From positions 1 to 26,346 of IMG/VR virus record IMGVR_UViG_3300012359_000046: a stretch of 26,346 nucleotides of DNA; one strand, 5' to 3'. Origin of the DNA: a virus. The translations under genes were made by a program, and so were the position numbers. The notes beneath the pieces were generated by a model that saw only the letters and a list, made by a program, of their open reading frames with translations, was not told the origin of the DNA and did not search any database. Below, piece by piece: positions 1 to 7,234 of the stretch (position 1 is the first letter of the stretch; each line of letters starts with the position of its first letter).

Positions 1-1
1 C

Positions 2-772
2 ATCACGACGGAGCAGACCCCGGAGGGCCGGTTCGCGTACCGGCAGGCCGTGATCGAGGTGATGCGGCAGCAGGGCAAGACGGTGGACCTGCTGGCCATG
101 ATGATCCATCGCGCGCTGCGCCGGCCGGGGACGCAGATCGCCTACACGGCGCAGACCCATAAGGACGCGCGGAAGCGGCTGCTTGATACGTGGTGGCCGA
201 TCGTCGAGGGGTCGAAGCTGCGCCGGCTCATCGACGTGCGGCGGGGGTCGGGCAGCGAGGCGTACCTGTTCAGGAACGGTTCCATGCTGAGCCTGGTATC
301 CAGCACGCAGATCTCCGGGCACGGCGACTCACTCGACCTGGGCGTGATAGACGAGGCGTGGGCGCAGGCCGATGATCACCTGGAGCAGGCGATGCGCCCG
401 GCGATGATGACGCGGGACGCGCAGCTGTGGATCGTGTCGGCGGCGGGGACGGAGAAGTCGGCGTACTTCCGGGGGAAGGTGGAGGACGGCCGGGCCCGCG
501 CGGAGATGGGCGTGACGGAGGGCGGCTGCTACATCGGCTACTCGTTCGCCGACGATGAGGACCCGGCGGACCCGGTGACGTGGCGGCGGCGGATGCCCGC
601 GCTGGGGATCACGGTGTCCGAGGAGACGGTGAAGACGGACCTGGGGCTGATGGACCTGGCCGAGTTCCGCCGGGCTTATGGCTGCCAGTGGCCGGAGGTG
701 GCCCGCCCCGGCTGGGACATCATCGAGCAGGACACGTGGTCGGCGGCGGCTGCGCCGGGGGTGCGGCTGTGA
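2..772 (+). CDS. Terminase large subunit, ATPase part (5' end cut by window)
   Basis: This is the motor ATPase that pumps phage DNA into the prohead. The reading frame is open from base 2, so the protein starts upstream of the window; a GTG at 50 lies inside the gene and is not the true start. A Walker A-like motif RQQGKT lies near the left edge, as in the RQNGKT type of actinophage terminases, and a Walker B-type motif, VIDEAW, follows about 80 residues later. The chain stops at 770-772 straight after a WDIIEQDTW segment, the point where single-chain actinophage terminases normally continue into the nuclease domain. Here the nuclease is a separate frame that overlaps by 4 bases (GTGA). The ATPase identification is firm from the motifs and the portal downstream. 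Whether the split is natural or a frameshift is open. Confidence 0.9.
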   Translation: MTTEQTPEGRFAYRQAVIEVMRQQGKTVDLLAMMIHRALRRPGTQIAYTAQTHKDARKRLLDTWWPIVEGSKLRRLIDVRRGSGSEAYLFRNGSMLSLVSSTQISGHGDSLDLGVIDEAWAQADDHLEQAMRPAMMTRDAQLWIVSAAGTEKSAYFRGKVEDGRARAEMGVTEGGCYIGYSFADDEDPADPVTWRRRMPALGITVSEETVKTDLGLMDLAEFRRAYGCQWPEVARPGWDIIEQDTWSAAAAPGVRL

Positions 773-1278
773 GCGGCGAGGTCGCGTTCGGGGCGGCGAT
801 TTCGGAGGACCGGAAGCACTGCGCGATCGTCGCGGCCGGCCGTGAGCGGGGCGGTACCCGCCTGGTCGTGGACCTGGTCTGGTATGACCATCCGCGCGGC
901 GCGGTGGCGCGCCTGGCCGGGCTGTCGGAGCGGCATGACCCGGTGGATGTCGTGGTGAACCCGAAATCGCAGTCGGGGACGCTGGTCAAGCCGCTGGGCG
1001 AGGCCGGGATCCGGGTGACGCTGCTGACCGCGCAGGACGTGGCGGTGGCTCACGGGGAGTTTCTGGATGTGGTCCGCGACGCCGACCGTTTCGCTCACCT
1101 GGACCAGCCGCTGCTCACCGCCGCTGTCCGGGCGGCGCAGCAGCGGCCCCTGGCGGGTGCGCAGGCGTGGGACCCGAAGGTGGCGACTGATCAGGCGCCG
1201 CTGGTGGCGGCTACGGGGGCGTGCTGGGCGTTCGTCCGGTGGGAGGAGCTGTCCCAGCCGGGCGTGTGGGTGGTCTAG
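769..1278 (+). CDS. Terminase large subunit, separate RNase H-like nuclease part
   Basis: This 169-residue chain aligns by eye with the C-terminal nuclease domain of actinophage large terminases, which cuts concatemeric DNA at packaging. It starts at GTG 769, overlapping the ATPase stop, with a G-rich stretch at 757-761 that could serve as ribosome binding site. The order of conserved blocks is kept: VAFG..ISED, VVVNPKSQSG, LTAQDV, and a final TDQAPLVAAT. From memory of the family, the first block usually reads like AVDVSPD and the second like VVVD. Here the matching positions are Ala10 and Asn64, while the last Asp (Asp141) is kept. Two of three expected metal-binding acids therefore seem absent. 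The domain may be inactive, may use neighbouring acids such as Asp14, or may reflect a decaying gene. Confidence 0.75.
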   Translation: MSGEVAFGAAISEDRKHCAIVAAGRERGGTRLVVDLVWYDHPRGAVARLAGLSERHDPVDVVVNPKSQSGTLVKPLGEAGIRVTLLTAQDVAVAHGEFLDVVRDADRFAHLDQPLLTAAVRAAQQRPLAGAQAWDPKVATDQAPLVAATGACWAFVRWEELSQPGVWVV

Positions 1279-1363
1279 GGCCTAGCGCTGGTTAGGAAGC
1301 TCCTGCTCGTCAGCCGCTCGCCGCCAGCCCTAGGCACATCTGACGATACGCGAGGGAGATGAC

Positions 1364-1678
1364 ATGCGCCTGTCCGCCGCCCTCCTGCGCCTGCTGGTGG
1401 TCGTGCGCGCCCAGCTGGCCGCGTGGCGGGGCCAGGCCCGCCGTATCCGCGCCGGGTCCGGCCGGACCCTCACCTCCGTCCTGCTCGTCGTGGCGGGCCT
1501 GGCGGGGGCGCTGGGCGGCGGTGCGCTGGTGGGCCGGTGGTGCCTGGGCGTGGTGCTGATCGCGGAGTCGGCGGGCGCGGTGTGGGTGGGCCTGAACCGT
1601 GACGACGGGCAGCCGGCCCCGGCGCGGGGGGCGCGGACGGTCGCCGAGGTCCTCGAAGATCACCGGCACCTGCCGTGA
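1364..1678 (+). CDS. Small membrane protein between terminase and portal
   Basis: This 104-residue protein has an ATG preceded by a good ribosome binding site (GAGGGAG, 1350-1356). The first 35 residues are basic and amphipathic (many Arg, Leu and Ala). Residues about 37-72 form a long hydrophobic stretch, possibly two short membrane helices joined by a Gly-rich turn, and the C-terminal 30 residues are charged. It overlaps the portal start by 4 bases, so it is translationally coupled to it. I do not recognise the family. Small membrane proteins at this place are seen in other actinophages and have no settled role. A holin is possible from topology alone, but no lysin is nearby, so I do not call it one. 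Confidence 0.7.
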   Translation: MRLSAALLRLLVVVRAQLAAWRGQARRIRAGSGRTLTSVLLVVAGLAGALGGGALVGRWCLGVVLIAESAGAVWVGLNRDDGQPAPARGARTVAEVLEDHRHLP

Positions 1679-3117
1679 CGCGGCTGATCGACCGGCTGCT
1701 GTCCCGGGACGGCGGCTACAACGAGTACATGTACACCGGGGCGTACCCGGTCGCCGCCTACGATCCGTCCGGCCGGGGGAAGGAAGCCGCCGACGCTGCT
1801 GTCATCCGCACCGCGCGGGACGCGTTCCGGGCGAACGGCGTGGTGTTCGGGTGCGCAGCCGCGCGCCAGGCCCTGTTTTCGGAAGCCCGGTTCACGCTGC
1901 AGTCCACTGTCGACAAACGCTTGTTCGGGAATATGGGCCTGAGCTTGCTGGAGTACCCGTGGCCGAACGCGACCGCGGGGGAGCTCCTGGCCCGGCTGGA
2001 GCAGGACGGCGGGACGGCGGCGGGGAACGCGTACCTGCGCAAGGCGGTCCCGGCGGACGGCACGGACGCGCTGCTGATCCAGATGCGCCCCGACTGCGTG
2101 ACGATCATCAGCGAGGAGAAGCGGGACGACCTCGGCCGGGCGTACAAGCTGCCGGTCGGGTACTCCGAGGACCTGACGCCGCTGGGGATCACGGACCGCA
2201 GGCCGCAGTTCTACAGCGTGGACGAGGTGTGCCACTGGTCGCCGATGCCGGACCCTAACGCGTCGTACCGCGGGATGAGCTGGCTGACGCCGGTGCTGCG
2301 GGAGATCGGCGCGGACCAGGCGCTGACCCAGTACAAGACGGAGCACGTCAGGCGCGGCGCCATGCCGGGCCTGGTCATCAAGTACGCGAGCAAGCTGCAG
2401 CGGGCCACGATCGACGCGCTGCGGGAGCAGACGGACGCCAAGTACGGCGGCCCGGATAACGCCGGCAGGACGCTTGTCCTCGACCAGGGCGCCGATGTCA
2501 CCGTGGCGGGCAGCACCTTGGAGCAGCTGCAGTTCACCGCGGTGCAGGCGGCGGGGGTGGAGCGGATCTGCGCAGCGGCGCAGATGCCGCTGGAGATCCT
2601 GGGACTGCAGAAAGGTGACTACCAGCCGGCGGTCCGCCGGCTCGCGGACCTGTGGGCGCGGCCCGCGTGGCGGTCGGCGTGCGCATCATTGCAGCACCTG
2701 ATCGAGTTCGTCTCCCCGGACGGCACCTCGGCGCCGATCAGGCCGCCGACCCGGCTGTGGTATGACGTGGCGGACATCGCCGCTTTGCGCGAGGGGGAGC
2801 TGGAGCGGGGCCAGTCGATGCTGGTGCGGGCGCAGGCGGTGGCGTCGTTCGTGACGGCCGGGTACACGCGGGAGTCGGCGGTGGCGGCGGCGGAATCGGG
2901 TGACCTGGGCCAGCTGGTGCCGGACCCGCGGGCGATGCCGCCGGGCGTGGCGGGCCGGGAGACGACGACGGCGCGGGAGACGATCGGGCCGGGGGTGCGG
3001 CCCCCGCAGGCGGGCGTCCCGCAGGACCTGCCCGGGGTGGTGGCGAAGAACCTGCCTAACGCGAAGCCGGGGGCGTTCGTGCCGATGCCCGGCATGCCGA
3101 ACGGAGCGAGAGGTTAG
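1675..3117 (+). CDS. Portal protein (HK97 type)
   Basis: The portal is the dodecameric ring at the capsid vertex through which DNA enters and leaves. The 480-residue length is normal for the HK97-like Phage_portal family. Recognisable family segments are the central YRGMSWLTPVLREIG (after a CHWSPMPDP block), the following helix with TEHVRRGAMPGLV, and the segment ICAAAQMPLEILGLQKGDY that leads into the stem and wing. The last 80 residues are Pro/Gly/Ala-rich and probably disordered. The GTG start at 1675 overlaps the preceding stop. The protease gene follows after a 2-base gap, the standard terminase-portal-protease-capsid order. Confidence 0.93.
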   Translation: MTRLIDRLLSRDGGYNEYMYTGAYPVAAYDPSGRGKEAADAAVIRTARDAFRANGVVFGCAAARQALFSEARFTLQSTVDKRLFGNMGLSLLEYPWPNATAGELLARLEQDGGTAAGNAYLRKAVPADGTDALLIQMRPDCVTIISEEKRDDLGRAYKLPVGYSEDLTPLGITDRRPQFYSVDEVCHWSPMPDPNASYRGMSWLTPVLREIGADQALTQYKTEHVRRGAMPGLVIKYASKLQRATIDALREQTDAKYGGPDNAGRTLVLDQGADVTVAGSTLEQLQFTAVQAAGVERICAAAQMPLEILGLQKGDYQPAVRRLADLWARPAWRSACASLQHLIEFVSPDGTSAPIRPPTRLWYDVADIAALREGELERGQSMLVRAQAVASFVTAGYTRESAVAAAESGDLGQLVPDPRAMPPGVAGRETTTARETIGPGVRPPQAGVPQDLPGVVAKNLPNAKPGAFVPMPGMPNGARG

Positions 3118-3119
3118 CG

Positions 3120-5057
3120 ATGGCCCTGACGCATGAGGCCGGCCGGGCGGCGTGGGATGCGGCTGCCCACCCGCGCGCCCCTGCCGGCGGCGCTACGGGC
3201 GGGCAGTTCGCCGCGGGCAGCGGCGGCGCGGCCCCCACGAACGCCAGGCCGGTCGGCAACGGCGAAACCGGGAAGCGCGTCTCCGACCTGCAATCCCGCC
3301 TCAACGCGCTCGGGTTCAAGCCGCCATTGAAGGTCGACGGCAAGTTCGGCCCGAAGACCCTGGCCGCGGTGAAGGCGTTCCAGCGGTCGCACGACCTCAA
3401 GGTGGACGGGCTGGTCGGGCCGAAGACGACGGTGGCGCTCCGCAGCGGCAAGAAGGCCACGCAGCACGCCCCAGCGCACACCACGGCCAAGACAACTCCG
3501 CCGGGCAGCATCACGGCCGGCCAGCAGGCTGAGATCAGGCAACTGGTGAAGGACCGGAAGGTGCCCGGCCCGGACGCGGCCGACGCGACGGACCCGGCTG
3601 CGATGAAGGCCCTGTCCGGGTCTGAGGCGCAGGCGCTGATCAAGCACCTGCGCACGTTCCCGGCCCGCACCGCGACCCGCGCCCTGGCGCACGAGCCGCT
3701 CGGCAAGCCCGGCGGCCCCGGCCTGTTCCACCACAAGGGCATGCAGCTCCCCGCGTACATCCAGCACATCGCCAGGGACCTGATGGAGTCCCGTGGCATG
3801 CCGGAGTCCGAGGCCATCGCCACGGCGGTCAGCATGTGCAAGAAGTGGGCGGCAGGCGGAGAGGACGTCAAGCCGGACACCAGGGCGAAAGCGGCGGCGG
3901 CGGTCGCCGAATGGGAACGGCTGCGGGCCAGCGCGAAAGCGACGAGGAGCACGCCTGTGAGCGGCGGCTACGACGAGGACGGCCTTGACGGCTCCTGGGA
4001 CGGCGATTACGACCTGCCGGACCTGGCCGGCCTGGGCGTGGCCGACTTCGAGGCCGCCGACGGCCCCGCTGAGCCCGGCGCGTCCCGGGCCGCCAGGCTC
4101 GGCACGGGCACCAGGTTCGCCGCGCTGAAGGCCAAGCTCGCCGCGAAGGGCGTGTCCGACCCCGGGGCGCTCGCCGCCCACATCGGCCGGAAAAAGTTCG
4201 GCCGGGAAAAGTTCACCGCGCTCGCGTCGGCGGCGCGGAAGAAGAAGGGCGGCAGCATGTCCCGAGCCGAGCTGTGCCGTGATTACCCGCTCGAGGACTA
4301 CCACATGGTCCGTACCGGCGACGGCGACAGCACCGGCCGCGTCGTCGAGGCGTACATGACCGTATTCGGCGAACCCACCGTGATCAGCGACCGGCAGGGC
4401 GACTACGAGGAAGAGATCGACCGGTCCGCGTTCAACAAGCGAATCGCCGACCTGGAACGCTCCCGGAACGGGTTCGCCGCCGCGAAGGTGTTCTACAACC
4501 ACGGCATGACCATCCACGGGTCGCCGTCGGACCGGTACTCGATGCCGGTGGCGGTATGTGAGGGGATTCGCGCCGAATCCCGCGGCCCGGTCACCCGCTC
4601 CCGGTACCTGGACACCCCGCTGGGCAACGAGGTGCTGGAGATGTGGCGGTCCGGCGCGGTGACCGCGCAGTCGTTCACCGGCGCGATCATCCGGTCCTCA
4701 CCTGAGTTGCGCCGGGGCCAGAAGTACCAGCCGCGCATCCCGGGCGGCCCGCTGCCCCGGGTCCGCAGGCTGGAACTCGGTTTGAAGGAGTACGGGCCCA
4801 CGCCGTTCCCGGCCTACCAGGGCGCGGAACTGGTCGGGGTCCGCATGTCGCCGCTCGGCACCTGGCAGGCCGCCGACGACGACGAGATCGAAGAACTAGA
4901 AGACGAGGCACTTCCCCCGGATGAGGAAGCCGCCCCCGACGGGCCGCCTGACGTGCACCCGACCCGGGAACACGCGCACCGCCTGCTGGTGATGCGTACC
5001 GAGCAGATGTGCCGCGAGGCGGGCATCTCGGCCCTGAAGGGCGGATGGCAACGGTGA
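3120..5057 (+). CDS. Multidomain prohead protease with N-terminal peptidoglycan-binding domain
   Basis: Prohead proteases of the HK97/S78 family cleave the capsid delta domain and are usually near 200 residues; this one has 645. In order: residues 16-34 carry an HPRAPAGG..GGQFA motif; residues about 52-108 are a PG_binding_1 domain (VSDLQSRLNALG, VDGKFGPKT, VDGLVGPKT); residues about 200-275 are a helical module with GLFHHKGMQLPAYIQHIA; residues about 330-378 are a short module with AAHIGRKKFG; residues about 405-570 are the protease, with likely catalytic His461 (YNHG) and Ser518 (AQSFTG); an acidic tail follows. Two internal in-frame starts with ribosome binding sites are listed separately. 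The protease call is firm. The role of the sugar-binding domain is unknown, and it may be removed or delivered with the virion. Confidence 0.88.
   Translation: MALTHEAGRAAWDAAAHPRAPAGGATGGQFAAGSGGAAPTNARPVGNGETGKRVSDLQSRLNALGFKPPLKVDGKFGPKTLAAVKAFQRSHDLKVDGLVGPKTTVALRSGKKATQHAPAHTTAKTTPPGSITAGQQAEIRQLVKDRKVPGPDAADATDPAAMKALSGSEAQALIKHLRTFPARTATRALAHEPLGKPGGPGLFHHKGMQLPAYIQHIARDLMESRGMPESEAIATAVSMCKKWAAGGEDVKPDTRAKAAAAVAEWERLRASAKATRSTPVSGGYDEDGLDGSWDGDYDLPDLAGLGVADFEAADGPAEPGASRAARLGTGTRFAALKAKLAAKGVSDPGALAAHIGRKKFGREKFTALASAARKKKGGSMSRAELCRDYPLEDYHMVRTGDGDSTGRVVEAYMTVFGEPTVISDRQGDYEEEIDRSAFNKRIADLERSRNGFAAAKVFYNHGMTIHGSPSDRYSMPVAVCEGIRAESRGPVTRSRYLDTPLGNEVLEMWRSGAVTAQSFTGAIIRSSPELRRGQKYQPRIPGGPLPRVRRLELGLKEYGPTPFPAYQGAELVGVRMSPLGTWQAADDDEIEELEDEALPPDEEAAPDGPPDVHPTREHAHRLLVMRTEQMCREAGISALKGGWQR
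3944..3959 (+). promoter_or_regulatory. Internal ribosome binding site and GTG start inside the protease gene
   Basis: A GAGGAG (3944-3949) stands 7 bases before an in-frame GTG (3957, residue Val280). Initiation here would give a 366-residue protein without the peptidoglycan-binding and first helical modules. This resembles nested scaffold or protease genes such as lambda C/Nu3. It is inferred from spacing only. Confidence 0.4.
4245..4259 (+). promoter_or_regulatory. Internal ribosome binding site and ATG at the protease domain boundary
   Basis: AAGGG (4245-4249) lies 7 bases before an in-frame ATG (4257, Met380). Met380 begins the MSRAELCRDYPLEDYH segment, which looks like the natural N-terminus of stand-alone actinophage prohead proteases. 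A 266-residue protease could be made from here, and this may be the ancestral start before fusion. Confidence 0.45.
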
Positions 5058-6499
5058 CCCTCGACGAGATCATCGACGAGCAGAACACGATCCACGAGGA
5101 GCTCGAGCGGATGTCCGCCGACTCCTCGACCACCGAGGATGCCGACGGCGGGATCCGGGACACCCTGGTCAAGCGGTGGAAGGACCTCGACAGGGACCGG
5201 GAGCGGATCGTCGCGCGGATGGAGGAACTCAGCCTGATCCGCAAGGCATCGCAGGACCGGGGGAACACCGAGTCCGGCGACGGCGGCGGCGGGTGGGGCG
5301 GCGGCCGGTCCCCGGAGTTCATGGCCCGCCGCGACCCGCTGGCCGACCGGGAGACGAGCCGGGACTACGCGTTCCTGCCCCAGTCCGACGTGATCGCCCG
5401 CGCGTCGACCCTGGTGGAGCTGCACGACAAGAAGGGGTGGCTGTCGGACATGCGCGGCGAGGCGGCGACCCGCTCCGCGCAGACCCCGTCCATCGCCCGG
5501 CACATGCTGCTGTACGGCGCCGACGAGTATTACGACGCGTTCCGCGACTACGTCAACGACCCGACGGGTCCCGGGTTGCAGCGAGCTGCTGGCGCCCTGT
5601 CCCTGGCCGCAGCCCAGGGCGGGTACCTGCTGCCGTACTTCCTGGACCCCACGATCGTCTTGACCAGCGATGGCACCACCAACCCCTACCGGCAGCTCGC
5701 GTCAGTGAAGCAGATCACGACGAACGCCTACCAGGGGGTCAACTCCGCCGGGGTGCAGGCCGCCTACCTCGACGAGGCCGCCACCGCCGGGACCGCCGCC
5801 TACCAGGGCGTCGGGCAGATCCAGATCGGCGTGAAGAAGGCCGCCGCGTGGGTGTACGGGTCGCTGGAAGCCAACGAGGACACCAACTTCGCCGACCAGC
5901 TGCCCCGGCTGATCCAGGACGCCAAGGACATTCTCGAGGAAGCGAACTTCGCGGTCGGCACCGGCGGCACCGCCCTGAACTCGGGCGTGCCGCACGGGGT
6001 CGTGGCCACTTTGGGCACCGGGCAGCGGGTCGCCCCCGCCGGGTCCGGGGCCATCGCCGCCGGCGACGTCTACAACCTGGAAGCGGCGCTCGGCGCCCGG
6101 TTCCGCCGGTCCCCGAACGTGGGCTGGGCGGCGAACATCACCACGATCAACAAGGTCAGGGCCGCGTCGCCGTCTGGCGCGGGGTCGTCGTTCTGGGCGA
6201 CGCTGGGCGACGGGACCCCGTCGCGGCTGCTGAACCACCGGATCGAGGAGTCCCCGTCCGTCACGTCGACGGCGGGCACCGGCACCGCGTCGTCCGGCAC
6301 CGCGTCGGCGCAGATCGTGTTCGGCGCATGGGACAACTTCTACGTGGTCGACAGGATCGGCATGAGCATGCTCTTTGAGCCGATGGTCAAGGACGTCACC
6401 AGCGGTACCCCCAAGGGTCAACAGGGTTGGTTCGCTTTCTGGAGGTCCGGCTCGGATGTCAGCCATCCCAACGCATTTCGGTGGCTAGCGTACGCCTGA
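5045..6499 (+). CDS. Major capsid protein (HK97 fold)
   Basis: This is the main shell protein. I place the start at ATG 5045, which has GAAGGG just upstream and overlaps the protease stop by 13 bases; the longer frame from 5009 has no such site. The result is 484 residues. Residues 1-75 are charged and probably coiled-coil, the scaffold-like delta domain removed by the protease. A Gly-rich linker follows (about 80-95), and the HK97-like core begins near residue 150. Core features are a LPYFLDP entry strand, GSLEANEDTNFADQLPRLIQ (the long spine helix region), FAVGTGGTALNSGVPHG, and a C-terminal end with a strand around VFGAWDNFYVVDR. Its place after the protease supports the call. Confidence 0.9.
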   Translation: MATVTLDEIIDEQNTIHEELERMSADSSTTEDADGGIRDTLVKRWKDLDRDRERIVARMEELSLIRKASQDRGNTESGDGGGGWGGGRSPEFMARRDPLADRETSRDYAFLPQSDVIARASTLVELHDKKGWLSDMRGEAATRSAQTPSIARHMLLYGADEYYDAFRDYVNDPTGPGLQRAAGALSLAAAQGGYLLPYFLDPTIVLTSDGTTNPYRQLASVKQITTNAYQGVNSAGVQAAYLDEAATAGTAAYQGVGQIQIGVKKAAAWVYGSLEANEDTNFADQLPRLIQDAKDILEEANFAVGTGGTALNSGVPHGVVATLGTGQRVAPAGSGAIAAGDVYNLEAALGARFRRSPNVGWAANITTINKVRAASPSGAGSSFWATLGDGTPSRLLNHRIEESPSVTSTAGTGTASSGTASAQIVFGAWDNFYVVDRIGMSMLFEPMVKDVTSGTPKGQQGWFAFWRSGSDVSHPNAFRWLAYA

Positions 6500-6514
6500 C
6501 CTGCGTACTCCAGA

Positions 6515-7225
6515 ATGACGAAGCGGCTGGCCAGTACGGCCCCGGGGGACCAGGCCACCCCCGGGGCCAACCCGCTGGAAGCCTGGTTCCGCGCGAATCA
6601 GGGCCGGGCGGTCAACAAGTGGCCCCACTACTTCCCGGTCTATGACAGGCACCTGGCCCGGTACCGCGGTGGCGATGTGACCGTGGCGGAGTTCGGCGTG
6701 TGGCATGGCGGGTCGCTGCAGATGTGGCGGGACTACTTCGGCCCCCGCTCCAGGGTGATCGGGGTCGACATCGACCCCCGCTGCACGGCGGCCGCGGGTG
6801 AGGGCATCACGGTGGTCACCGGCGACCAGGAGGACCGGGAGTTCCTCGCCGGCCTGGCCGCCCGGGCCGGGCCGTTCGACGTGGTCATCGACGACGGCGG
6901 GCACAGCATGGCGCAGCAGCTCGCCACGTTCGAGGTGATGTGGCCGGCGCTCGCCGAGGGCGGCACGTTCCTGGTCGAGGACGTGCACACCTCCTACTGG
7001 CCGGACTACGGCGGCGGGTACCGGCGGGCGGGCACGTTCACCGAGCACGCCAAGGACATGATCGACCGGATCAACGCCTGGCATTCCCGCGACCCGGAGT
7101 TCCAGCCGGACTACTGGACTAAGACGGTCGCCGGGATGCACGCCTACGACTCGGTCATCGTGTTCGACAAGGGCACGCACGGCGAGCCCGGACCGCCCGC
7201 CGTCACCGGCACGGCCTCATTCTGA
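6515..7225 (+). CDS. Sugar O-methyltransferase, MycE/TylE-like
   Basis: This 236-residue class I SAM-dependent methyltransferase has motif I in EFGVWHGGSLQMW (about residues 62-75), the acidic end of strand 2 in GVDIDPRC, a DD pair in VVIDDGGHS (metal and sugar binding in relatives) and EDVHTSYWP. This combination is what I recall for the mycinamicin/macrocin sugar O-methyltransferases (MycE, TylE), which methylate a deoxysugar hydroxyl in a metal-dependent way. The start ATG is only 15 bases after the capsid stop, in the same frame, and has no clear ribosome binding site, so translation may depend on coupling to the capsid gene. The next gene is a methyltransferase-glycosyltransferase fusion, so a glycan substrate is likely. 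The exact sugar is not known. Confidence 0.8.
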   Translation: MTKRLASTAPGDQATPGANPLEAWFRANQGRAVNKWPHYFPVYDRHLARYRGGDVTVAEFGVWHGGSLQMWRDYFGPRSRVIGVDIDPRCTAAAGEGITVVTGDQEDREFLAGLAARAGPFDVVIDDGGHSMAQQLATFEVMWPALAEGGTFLVEDVHTSYWPDYGGGYRRAGTFTEHAKDMIDRINAWHSRDPEFQPDYWTKTVAGMHAYDSVIVFDKGTHGEPGPPAVTGTASF

Positions 7226-7234
7226 AGGAGAGCA

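Noticed and set aside
3114-4517. Minus-strand frames of about 300 and 470 codons opposite the protease
   Set aside because: They have no motif or ribosome binding site and overlap a multidomain gene with firm matches.
5009-5044. Earlier ATG for the major capsid protein
   Set aside because: It has no ribosome binding site and lies deeper in the protease gene; ATG 5045 has GAAGGG at proper distance and begins a natural coiled-coil N-terminus.
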